Origin: Algibacter sp.
Lineage (GTDB): Bacteria > Bacteroidota > Bacteroidia > Flavobacteriales > Flavobacteriaceae
NCBI RefSeq assembly: GCF_029245835.1
Contig: NZ_JAQWOO010000040.1
Coordinates: 1 to 38,415 of the forward strand
Length of the DNA stretch: 38,415 nucleotides
Reading direction: 5' to 3'
This document shows positions 17,078 to 23,098 of this stretch, piece by piece (within the stretch, counting starts at the first letter, position 1; every line of letters starts with the position of its first letter). The notes under the pieces were generated by a model. It saw nothing but the letters and a program-made list of their open reading frames with translations. It was not told the origin of the DNA and searched no databases. A program made the position numbers and the translations under genes.

Positions 17078-17093
17078 TGTTACATTTGTAACA
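17078..17093 (+). promoter_or_regulatory. Palindromic operator overlapping the XRE gene -7 element
   Basis: TGTTACA-TT-TGTAACA is a perfect 7-bp palindrome. TACATTTG (17081-17088) inside it matches the -7 consensus, 32 bases before the ATG at 17121. This is the layout expected for autorepression by the XRE protein. Confidence 0.55.
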
Positions 17094-17120
17094 CTAAAAA
17101 AGCCCAAACCTAAATTCACA

Positions 17121-17492
17121 ATGATAAACACTGAAGACTTCATAAAAAGACTCCAAAAAATCATTGATTACTATGGCGAATCCGCTTCTTCTTTCGCTGA
17201 AAAAATTGGAGTTCAACGCTCAAGTATTTCTCATATTTTGTCAGGCAGAAACAAACCTAGTTTAGACTTTATTTTGAAGATCCTCTCCGCCTTCCCTGAA
17301 GTAGATTTGTATTGGTTATTTAATGGCAAGGGCAAATTCCCTTCCGAAGAAAAAACTGTAGACACCATAGAAGATATAACACCTCCTGAGTCCAATCATA
17401 AAAATTTGATAGCAGAAGTTAAAAAAGACAAAACTATTGACCGTATTGTTATTTTTTATTCTGACGGAAGTTTTAAAAACTATGACAATTGA
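17121..17492 (+). CDS. XRE family HTH transcriptional regulator
   Basis: 123 residues. A Cro/CI-type helix-turn-helix occupies about 6-65, with SASSFAEKIGVQRSSISHIL as the HTH core and the conserved G-R-N-K-P-S turn after it. VDLYWLFNGKGKFPS is a frequent ending of this domain in Bacteroidota regulators. The tail (about 80-123) is acidic and then basic, with a short beta-like end (RIVIFYSDGSFKNYDN). There is no peptidase or ligand domain. Its promoter carries a perfect palindrome over the -7 box, and a related palindrome lies by the divergent M14 gene, so it is a candidate local repressor of both. That regulatory link is inference. Confidence 0.9.
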   Translation: MINTEDFIKRLQKIIDYYGESASSFAEKIGVQRSSISHILSGRNKPSLDFILKILSAFPEVDLYWLFNGKGKFPSEEKTVDTIEDITPPESNHKNLIAEVKKDKTIDRIVIFYSDGSFKNYDN

Positions 17493-17505
17493 TTATATAG
17501 TTTCT

Positions 17506-17513
17506 TAGCTTTG
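17506..17513 (+). promoter_or_regulatory. Candidate -7 element of the lipoprotein gene
   Basis: TAGCTTTG matches TAnnTTTG and lies 19 bases before the ATG at 17533, just after the XRE gene stop. A TTG at 17489-17491 is closer (14 bases) than the usual -33 spacing. Confidence 0.4.
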
Positions 17514-17532
17514 CATTTTAATACTTTTTTTT

Positions 17533-17916
17533 ATGAGATTTTTATTTTGCCTTGCCTTATTAAGTCTTTCTAGCTGCTACGAAACAACCAGAAACTGCAA
17601 TGACTATAAAACCGGTGCATATCGTTTTGATTATAATGTAGACGGAGTTGCTAAAAGCGGAGATTTTAAAAGAACAGAGCGCTATAGCATCAATTTTTAT
17701 GACGGAAAAACTGATAGCTCTGAAGTGAAATGGATAAATGATTGTGAATTTATTTTATATAAGATAAATCCCAAATCTATCTCTGAAAAAGACCCTATTC
17801 ACATGAAAATACTAACCACAACAGATAGTTCGTATACATTTGAATACGCTAAAGCATCCTTTAACGAAGGTGAAAAGAAAAGAAAAGAAAAAGGTATTGC
17901 TTATAGAATTAAATAA
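17533..17916 (+). CDS. Small predicted lipoprotein, conserved unknown
   Basis: 127 residues. A lipoprotein signal peptide ends in LSSC with the lipidated Cys at 15. The mature part begins YETTRNCNDYKTGAYRF and contains WINDCEFILYKINPK, a pattern I remember from short flavobacterial lipoproteins with no established role. Two mature-domain Cys residues (in RNCND and NDCEF) could form a disulfide. The product should be anchored in a membrane facing the periplasm or surface. Its stop lies 2 bases from the stop of the converging gene. Any function is unknown. Confidence 0.75.
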   Translation: MRFLFCLALLSLSSCYETTRNCNDYKTGAYRFDYNVDGVAKSGDFKRTERYSINFYDGKTDSSEVKWINDCEFILYKINPKSISEKDPIHMKILTTTDSSYTFEYAKASFNEGEKKRKEKGIAYRIK

Positions 17917-17921
17917 TTCTA
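17904..17921. terminator. AT-rich palindrome spanning two converging stop codons
   Basis: TAGAATT (17904-17910) and AATTCTA (17915-17921) form a 7-bp stem with a 4-base loop that covers both stop codons of the tail-to-tail genes. It is a weak hairpin without GC, so a terminator role is only possible. Confidence 0.3.
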
Positions 17922-18419
17922 ATTTATAGGATATAAGAAGTGATCCACTAAATTAAACTTCAATTCCTTTTTGTTTGTAATTTCATAAGTTAAAAAAATT
18001 TCACCCCAGTATTGACCATCAGAGAAATCTGCAATTATCCATTTATGATTTAGCATTTTTACGGTGTTTAACAACATTTTTCTTCCTTCACTAGCAGCAT
18101 AAGGAATTATAGGATGTTCTCCTTTCGCTTCGTTCAACTTATAAAGTTCGTCTTTTATAAAAGGAATGAGTTCATCTATTTTATAGCCTTCATTCTCAAA
18201 ATAACTCATAGCATCTTCGTTTCTATTCAAATTAAAATGAGACACTTCTAAAATATCATTTTGCAACACAGCAACAGAATCTTTATAAATTTTAAGCTGA
18301 GAATTACTAGTCTCTAACTTTTTATTTATGGCTTCAAAAATACGTTTCGAGTTTACATACTGAAAAACGACCAATAGTGCTGCAAAAACAAACAAATACA
18401 TAAAAATTCTTTGCTTCAT
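17919..18419 (-). CDS. Membrane-anchored conserved protein of unknown function
   Basis: 166 residues. One N-terminal membrane segment (about 5-23, IFMYLFVFAALLVVFQYV) is followed by a heptad-like stretch (about 27-58, INKKLETSNSQLKIYKDSVA) that may form a coiled coil. A globular domain follows with EGRKMLLNTVKMLNHKWIIA and a C-terminal FLTYEI-KKELKFNLVDHFLYP-like region. The bulk is probably periplasmic. It starts 12 bases after the MBL hydrolase gene and is probably co-transcribed with it. I do not recognise a family with a known role. Confidence 0.75.
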   Translation of the reverse strand: MKQRIFMYLFVFAALLVVFQYVNSKRIFEAINKKLETSNSQLKIYKDSVAVLQNDILEVSHFNLNRNEDAMSYFENEGYKIDELIPFIKDELYKLNEAKGEHPIIPYAASEGRKMLLNTVKMLNHKWIIADFSDGQYWGEIFLTYEITNKKELKFNLVDHFLYPIN

Positions 18420-18431
18420 TATATTTAAAAT

Positions 18432-19193
18432 TTAAACTGTTATTTTTAATCCATCATAAGCCAAAAACACCCGTTTTGGCAATGATCGTTCAACCTCTTC
18501 ATGAAAACCCAACAAATGACTAATATGTGTCAAATAAGCCGTTCCTGGATTTACTTTCTCTACAAACTCCAAAGCTTCTTCTAAGTTAAAATGTGATTGA
18601 TGCGGCTTAATACGCAAAGCATTAATTACTAATACTTTCACATTTTTAATTTTTTTAATTTCTTTATCAGAAACTGTTTTCATATCTGTTAAATATGCGA
18701 AATCCTTAAATCTAAATCCGAATACCTGAAGCTCATTATGCTTTCCGTTCACAGGTATTACCTCTAAATCATTTAACTTAAAAGGTTTATTCTTAACCCT
18801 ATTTGTGACCACTTCTGGCGCTCCTGGATATCTATTTTCTTTTTTAAACACGTAATCAAAACGTTTTTTGATAGATTTTAAAACACGTTTGTGTGCGTAA
18901 ATAGGAATATCACCTTGTCGAAAATAGAAAGGCCTAATATCATCCAAACCTAAAACATGATCAGAATGCTCATGCGTAAACACAATACCATCAATTTTTT
19001 TTACATTTTCCCTTAGCATTTGATACCTAAAATCTGGACCACAATCTACTACATAAGCAAAATTATCCCATTCTACTAAAACAGAAACACGCAAGCGCTT
19101 ATCTTTTGGATTGTCACTTAAACAAACTGGATGATCACTCCCAATAATAGGAATCCCCTGAGATGTACCAGTACCTAAAAATGTAATTTTCAA
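18432..19193 (-). CDS. MBL-fold metallo-hydrolase, PhnP-like
   Basis: 253 residues. The metallo-beta-lactamase signature is THEHSDH (73-79, ligands H74, H76, D78, H79), with further candidate ligands H152, D170 in YLTDMK and H223 in THISH. The N-terminus TFLGTGTSQGIPIIGSDHPVC resembles the PhnP (phosphoribosyl cyclic phosphodiesterase) subgroup rather than beta-lactamases or glyoxalases. There is no signal peptide. It is divergent from the 491-aa protein gene and upstream of the membrane-anchored gene. It probably cleaves a phosphodiester; the natural substrate is unknown. No other phn genes are present. Confidence 0.88.
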   Translation of the reverse strand: MKITFLGTGTSQGIPIIGSDHPVCLSDNPKDKRLRVSVLVEWDNFAYVVDCGPDFRYQMLRENVKKIDGIVFTHEHSDHVLGLDDIRPFYFRQGDIPIYAHKRVLKSIKKRFDYVFKKENRYPGAPEVVTNRVKNKPFKLNDLEVIPVNGKHNELQVFGFRFKDFAYLTDMKTVSDKEIKKIKNVKVLVINALRIKPHQSHFNLEEALEFVEKVNPGTAYLTHISHLLGFHEEVERSLPKRVFLAYDGLKITV

Positions 19194-19210
19194 ATATCTT
19201 AAGTTTTGTA

Positions 19211-19218
19211 CAAAAATA
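19211..19218 (-). promoter_or_regulatory. Candidate -7 element of the MBL hydrolase gene
   Basis: CAAAAATA reads TATTTTTG on the minus strand, a match to TAnnTTTG, 18 bases before the start at 19193. Confidence 0.35.
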
Positions 19219-19229
19219 ACTTTATTTTT

Positions 19230-19258
19230 TTGTTTGCTATACTTATTTGATACCTTTG
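19230..19258 (+). promoter_or_regulatory. Promoter of the 491-aa conserved gene
   Basis: TTG (19230-19232), an 18-base spacer and TACCTTTG (19251-19258) match both parts of the Bacteroidota promoter. Transcription would begin near 19264, about 23 bases before the ATG. It is the best sigma-ABfr-type match seen in the window. Confidence 0.55.
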
Positions 19259-19286
19259 TAAATACAAGACGTAACCTATAAAGAAT

Positions 19287-20762
19287 ATGGAAATTACCAT
19301 TAAAGGAGATAAAAAATTTGATGACATCCCTTCATTAAAATCAAAAGCCCTTCGCATAAACTTAAACGAGAATATTTACGGAACATTTGCTGAAATTGGT
19401 GCTGGACAAGAAACTTGTCGTCATTTTTTCAGAGCTGGTGGCGCCTCAGGAACTATTGCTAAAGCCATGTCTGCTTACGATAAAGACTTTAGCGATGCCA
19501 TTTACGGAGCCGAAGATGATGGACGCTATGTTACCGAAGCCCGTTTAAGAAAAATGCTTATACACGAAATGGACTTAATGGAAAACAGGTTAACTCGTGA
19601 AAAAAATCCAAATAAAATATTTTTTACTTATGCTAATACTGTAGCTACTATAGATTTTGCAAAACAATTTAAAGGTCATGGATGGGTTGGAATAAAATAT
19701 CAAGTAGAAGCAAACGCTGATTATAATGAAATTATTCTTCACGTTCGTTTTAAAGAAACTGACGCCAGATTACAACAAGAAACCCTAGGTATACTTGGAA
19801 CAAATTTAATTTACGGCGCTTTTTACAAGTATAACGAGCCCAAGAAATTACTTCGTTATTTATATGATCATTTAGACAAGGACCAAATAGAAATAGATAC
19901 TATAAACTTTTCCGGACCTGTTTTTGAAAACATTGATAACAGATTGATGAGCTTACAATTGGTTAAAAATGGCATGACTGATGCCGTAATGTTTGGCCCT
20001 GACGGAACAAATGTTTTACCAGCTCGCGTATTTTACAAGAAAAACATTTTAGCACTTCGAGGTAGCTTTAGACCCGTAACAAAAGTAAATATGGCTATGT
20101 ATGAGAAATCATACGAAATGTTTATTAAAGAAAACAAGGTTGATGAAAAGAAAACTGTCGTTGTTTTCGAAATTACCCTTTCAAATTTAAGAGCTGAAGG
20201 CGAAATCGACGAACAAGATTTTATAGATAGAGCAGACTTGTTATGTTCTTTAGGGCAGTCTGTTATGATATCTAACTTCCAAGAATACTTTAAGGTAGTT
20301 GAGTACTTTTCAAACTACACAAAAGCACGCATGGGGTTAGCCATGGGTGTTAGTAATTTAGTAGATATTTTTGATGAAAAATATTACCGCCATATGAGTG
20401 GAGGGATACTAGAAGCGTTTGGTAAATTATTCTTTAAAGACTTAAAAGTATATCTATACCCTATGAATGATGCCAAAACAGGCGAACTTATTACTAGCGA
20501 AAACTTAAAAGTTTATCCGCGTATGAAAGAATTATATAAATTCTTCAAATACAATGGGAAAGTTATTGATATTATAGATTACGACGAAAGTATTATGAAT
20601 ATATTTTCTAGAGATATATTACGCATGATTACGAATGGAGAAAGTGGTTGGGAAGAGATGGTTCCAGAAGGAACTGCTGAGTTAATAAAGGATTATAGGT
20701 TATTTGGATATACCCGAAGACCTCTAACACTTAACCGAAGAAAATCTCAAAAGAAAAAATAA
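19287..20762 (+). CDS. Conserved 491-residue protein of unknown function
   Basis: 491 residues, no signal peptide and no membrane segment, therefore cytoplasmic. The start ATG follows a good promoter at 19230-19258. Conserved-looking blocks include YGTFAEIGAGQETCRHFFRA (about 31-50), FTYANTVATIDFA, ALRGSFRPVTKVNMAMYEKS and the C-terminal half with LRAEGEIDEQDFIDRADLL. The tail is basic (RRKSQKKK). I recall close relatives across Flavobacteriaceae carrying conflicting database names (an adenylyltransferase, a TonB receptor). I see no HxGH nucleotidyltransferase motif and no outer-membrane features to support either. It is monocistronic, with its own promoter and terminator, which fits a housekeeping role. 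Confidence 0.85.
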   Translation: MEITIKGDKKFDDIPSLKSKALRINLNENIYGTFAEIGAGQETCRHFFRAGGASGTIAKAMSAYDKDFSDAIYGAEDDGRYVTEARLRKMLIHEMDLMENRLTREKNPNKIFFTYANTVATIDFAKQFKGHGWVGIKYQVEANADYNEIILHVRFKETDARLQQETLGILGTNLIYGAFYKYNEPKKLLRYLYDHLDKDQIEIDTINFSGPVFENIDNRLMSLQLVKNGMTDAVMFGPDGTNVLPARVFYKKNILALRGSFRPVTKVNMAMYEKSYEMFIKENKVDEKKTVVVFEITLSNLRAEGEIDEQDFIDRADLLCSLGQSVMISNFQEYFKVVEYFSNYTKARMGLAMGVSNLVDIFDEKYYRHMSGGILEAFGKLFFKDLKVYLYPMNDAKTGELITSENLKVYPRMKELYKFFKYNGKVIDIIDYDESIMNIFSRDILRMITNGESGWEEMVPEGTAELIKDYRLFGYTRRPLTLNRRKSQKKK

Positions 20763-20770
20763 ATTTTTAA

Positions 20771-20807
20771 AATCGGCTATTTTAATTTAGGATAGCCGAT
20801 TTTTTTT
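20771..20807. terminator. Bidirectional terminator between converging genes
   Basis: AATCGGCTAT (20771-20780) and ATAGCCGATT (20792-20801) form a perfect 10-bp stem, followed by a T run on the plus strand. The last bases overlap the stop codon of the PrxQ gene (20806-20808). Confidence 0.9.
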
Positions 20808-21258
20808 ATGCCAATATTTGAGCTGCGTGTTCCTTAGTTTTCACTTTTTCAATAACACGCTCAACAACACCATCTTCATTTATTAAAAATGTCATCCTGT
20901 GAATTCCATCATATGCTCTACCCATAAACTTTTTTGGCCCCCAAACACCAAAAGCGTTAATAACAGTTTTATCTTCGTCTGCTAGAAGCGGGAAAGGGAA
21001 CTCATATTTATTTTTAAAATTAGCTTGACGTTTTTCAGAATCTGCACTTACACCAAGCAACTCATAACCTTGAGCTTGCAACTCTTTGTAATTGTCTCTT
21101 AAATTACAAGCCTCTACCGTACACCCTGGAGTACTTGCTTTAGGATAAAAAAACACGATTAGTTTTTTTCCTTTATAATCACTTAACGAAATGGTATTTC
21201 CTTGTTCGTCTTTTGCCGTAAAATTAGGAACAGCATCCCCTTGTTTTAATGTTTTCAT
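20806..21258 (-). CDS. bcp: Thioredoxin-dependent peroxiredoxin, Bcp/PrxQ type
   Basis: 150 residues from ATG at 21258; an in-frame TTG two codons earlier is not preferred. AhpC/TSA fold with GDAVPNFTAKDEQGN near the start and the active site YPKASTPGCTVEAC, where C46 is the peroxidatic and C51 the resolving Cys (the 1-5 spacing of the PrxQ type). T43 and the distal Arg (in IHRMTFLI) complete the site. It reduces hydroperoxides using thioredoxin in the cytoplasm. It is divergent from nth, a DNA repair gene, which suits a stress-defence neighbourhood. Nothing in it is unusual. Confidence 0.95.
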   Translation of the reverse strand: MKTLKQGDAVPNFTAKDEQGNTISLSDYKGKKLIVFFYPKASTPGCTVEACNLRDNYKELQAQGYELLGVSADSEKRQANFKNKYEFPFPLLADEDKTVINAFGVWGPKKFMGRAYDGIHRMTFLINEDGVVERVIEKVKTKEHAAQILA

Positions 21259-21353
21259 TTGCAAATTTAATTTTTTAAGCTCGTCAAATGGAATTCGATT
21301 AACAATAATTTTTTATCACACATAAATTATTAGTTATGCTCATTTCATAATCT

Positions 21354-21361
21354 TAACTTTG
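21354..21361 (+). promoter_or_regulatory. Candidate -7 element of nth
   Basis: TAACTTTG matches TAnnTTTG, 22 bases before the nth ATG at 21384. Confidence 0.4.
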
Positions 21362-21383
21362 ATTTTTATCAAAAATACAACTT

Positions 21384-22043
21384 ATGACTAAACAAGAAAA
21401 GGTAAATTTTGTTATTAATACATTATATAAACTTTATCCTGAAATCCCGATTCCGCTAGATCATAAAGACCCATATACCTTATTAATTGCCGTATTGTTA
21501 TCTGCACAATGTACAGATGTTCGAGTAAACAAAATAACACCTATTCTTTTTGCTAAAGCAGATAACCCATATGATATGGCAAAACTATCTGTAGACGACA
21601 TAAAGGAAATCATAAAACCTTGCGGATTGTCACCTATGAAAAGTAAAGGCATTTATGGTTTATCAAAAATTCTTATTGAAAAACATAATGGTATAGTCCC
21701 TCAAAGCTTTGAAGATTTAGAAGAATTACCTGCTGTAGGCCACAAAACTGCTAGCGTTGTAATGTCTCAAGCATTTGGTATTCCTGCATTCCCTGTTGAT
21801 ACCCACATTCACAGATTAATGTACCGATGGAATTTAACCAATGGAAAAAATGTAGCTCAAACCGAAAAAGACGCAAAAAGATTATTCCCAAAAGAGTTAT
21901 GGAATGATTTACATCTTCAAATTATTTGGTACGGACGCGAATACTCTCCAGCAAGAGGCTGGGATTTAGAAAAAGATATTATCACTAAAACTATTGGTAG
22001 GCAAACTATCCTAGACAATTATTATAAATTAAAAAAGTCCTGA
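21384..22043 (+). CDS. nth: Endonuclease III-like DNA glycosylase/AP lyase without 4Fe-4S cysteines
   Basis: 219 residues. The HhH-GPD core is intact: LLSAQCTD (38-45), the helix-hairpin-helix LPAVGHKTASVV (115-126) with catalytic Lys K121, and VDTHIHR (138-144) with catalytic Asp D139. The enzyme removes oxidised pyrimidines and nicks the abasic site. Oddity: canonical Nth ends with four Cys (C-x6-C-x2-C-x5-C) holding a 4Fe-4S cluster, but here the region is REYSPARGWDLEKDIITKTI and has no Cys. The only Cys residues are C43 and C80. The frame is intact to its stop, which lies inside a terminator stem. I believe this loss is shared by other Flavobacteriaceae, which is remembered, not checked. 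Confidence 0.93.
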   Translation: MTKQEKVNFVINTLYKLYPEIPIPLDHKDPYTLLIAVLLSAQCTDVRVNKITPILFAKADNPYDMAKLSVDDIKEIIKPCGLSPMKSKGIYGLSKILIEKHNGIVPQSFEDLEELPAVGHKTASVVMSQAFGIPAFPVDTHIHRLMYRWNLTNGKNVAQTEKDAKRLFPKELWNDLHLQIIWYGREYSPARGWDLEKDIITKTIGRQTILDNYYKLKKS

Positions 22044-22069
22044 TTTTTTTTTACAAAATCAGGACTTTT
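22033..22069. terminator. Bidirectional terminator between nth and the 48-aa gene
   Basis: AAAAGTCCTGATTTT (22033-22047) and AAAATCAGGACTTTT (22055-22069) form a perfect 15-bp stem with A and T tracts at the base. The nth stop codon (22041-22043) lies within the left arm, and the right arm lies 7 bases from the stop of the small minus-strand gene. Confidence 0.9.
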
Positions 22070-22075
22070 AAAAAA

Positions 22076-22222
22076 TTAATTTAGAAGCGCTTCAAACTTC
22101 ATTTTATTATAATCTATAACACTTAAAGCTTTAGAATAATTTAGAAGAAAATTAACCGTTTCTTCTCGCGGTTCGAGATTATCTATTTTTTTAATAGAAT
22201 TTTCAGAGTAAATTTTTGCCAT
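22076..22222 (-). CDS. 48-residue conserved small protein
   Basis: ATG at 22222 to TAA at 22076 encodes 48 residues: it begins MAKIYSENSIKKIDNLEPRE, continues with a VNFLLNYSKALSVIDY segment, and ends KFEALLN. The composition is balanced and looks like a folded helical peptide, not random AT-rich translation. The frame ends neatly at the terminator that closes the convergent nth gene. It lies 57 bases after the ECF sigma factor stop and is probably co-transcribed. There is no signal peptide, Cys or membrane segment. I recall near-identical small proteins in other Flavobacteriaceae. Function is unknown; a modulator of the sigma factor is one guess. Confidence 0.7.
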   Translation of the reverse strand: MAKIYSENSIKKIDNLEPREETVNFLLNYSKALSVIDYNKMKFEALLN

Positions 22223-22279
22223 TTTTTTTAGTTAAGGGATTATTTACACCAATAACGAAGCAAAATTCACTTTATTGTA

Positions 22280-22864
22280 TTAATTAGTTAAAACGATATT
22301 ATGCTTTTCAATAATCTTACGCAAGTTAATTAAGGCATAACGCATTCTTCCTAAAGCCGTATTAATACTAACGCCCGTTCTTTCAGATATTTCTTTAAAA
22401 CTCATATCATTATAAATACGCATCATCAAAACTTCTTTTTGATCATCAGGTAACTCGTCTACCAAACGCCTTACATCATTTTCAACCTGTTCTTTAATAA
22501 TCGTTTTTTCCGCATTCAATGTCGTATCACTTAATACAGAAAAAATACTAAACTCGCCTGTATTATGAAATTTAGGCATACGGTTATTCTTTCTAAAGTA
22601 ATCAATTACTAAATTATGCGAAATACGCATCACCCATGGCAAAAACTTACCTTCTTCATTATAAGCGCCACGTCTTAGCGTGCGAATCACTTTTATAAAA
22701 GTATCTTGAAAAATATCTTCAGCAACGTCTCTATCGTATACTTTAGAATAAATGAAGCTATAAATTCTCTGTTTATGCCTTTTAATTAAAATTTCTAGCG
22801 CACTTTCGTCTCCTTTAATGTAGTTACTAACTAAGGTAGCATCTGTAATAAGTTGTCGTTGCAT
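22280..22864 (-). CDS. RNA polymerase sigma factor, ECF/sigma-70 family
   Basis: 194 residues from ATG 22864 (MQRQLITDATLVSNYIKG); a TTG seven codons upstream is unlikely to be the start. Region 2 spans about 20-90, with YDRDVAEDIFQDTFIKVIRT (2.2) and LPWVMRISHNLVIDYFRK (2.3-2.4). After a linker of about 40 residues, region 4 has LPDDQKEVLMMRIYNDMSFK and the HTH EISERTGVSINTALGRMRYA. There is no anti-sigma gene with a membrane segment next to it; instead a 48-aa gene follows. It is divergent from uvrA. A candidate promoter lies about 110 bases upstream. The regulon cannot be inferred. Confidence 0.93.
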   Translation of the reverse strand: MQRQLITDATLVSNYIKGDESALEILIKRHKQRIYSFIYSKVYDRDVAEDIFQDTFIKVIRTLRRGAYNEEGKFLPWVMRISHNLVIDYFRKNNRMPKFHNTGEFSIFSVLSDTTLNAEKTIIKEQVENDVRRLVDELPDDQKEVLMMRIYNDMSFKEISERTGVSINTALGRMRYALINLRKIIEKHNIVLTN

Positions 22865-22970
22865 AATATTTACTTTTAAGTGCAAGAAGTAAGTCTTCGT
22901 TGCTTGGGGTTATTAAGTTTAAAAGTAATTTTATACTATAGATGCGTGTTTATGAAGTTATTATAAGTTT

Positions 22971-23002
22971 CAAATATAACAACAATCGTTCCTAAAAAAC
23001 AA
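22971..23002 (-). promoter_or_regulatory. Candidate promoter of the sigma factor gene
   Basis: On the minus strand TTG (23002-23000), a 21-base spacer and TATATTTG (22978-22971) match the two-part Bacteroidota promoter. A leader of about 100 bases would precede the ATG. Confidence 0.45.
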
Positions 23003-23067
23003 TAAATCGCATTTTTTTTAACAATTTATTCGACAAATGGTTATTTTTTATGCTCGTTGACTTGTAT

Positions 23068-23075
23068 TATCTTTG
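23068..23075 (+). promoter_or_regulatory. Candidate -7 element of uvrA
   Basis: TATCTTTG matches TAnnTTTG, 23 bases before the uvrA ATG at 23099. Its position argues that the upstream in-frame TTG (23057) is promoter DNA, not coding. Confidence 0.45.
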
Positions 23076-23098
23076 CAAATTATTCCCTTAAAAAATCT

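Larger units (their letters stand above)
16829..17120. promoter_or_regulatory. Divergent control region rich in TGTAAAC/GTTTACA palindromes
   Basis: A 292-base spacer between the M14 and XRE genes. It contains four inverted repeats: 16846-16856 with 16867-16877 (ACAAATGTAAA and TTTACATTTGT); 16867-16880 (TTTACA-TT-TGTAAA); 16897-16918 (TTTGTTTA-6-TAAACAAA); and 17078-17093 (TGTTACA-TT-TGTAACA). The -7 boxes of both genes fall in or on these motifs, which suggests repressor control. Confidence 0.6.

Noticed and set aside
18432-19193. Beta-lactamase or phosphonate-operon phnP
   Set aside because: The N-terminal pattern is PhnP-like rather than lactamase-like, and no other phn genes are present.
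22865-22885. TTG-initiated extension of the sigma factor
   Set aside because: ATG 22864 (MQRQLITD) fits the family start; the extension is short and AT-rich.
23057-23098. TTG-initiated 14-residue extension of UvrA
   Set aside because: The stretch contains the candidate -7 box TATCTTTG and does not resemble the UvrA N-terminus; ATG 23099 gives the expected length.
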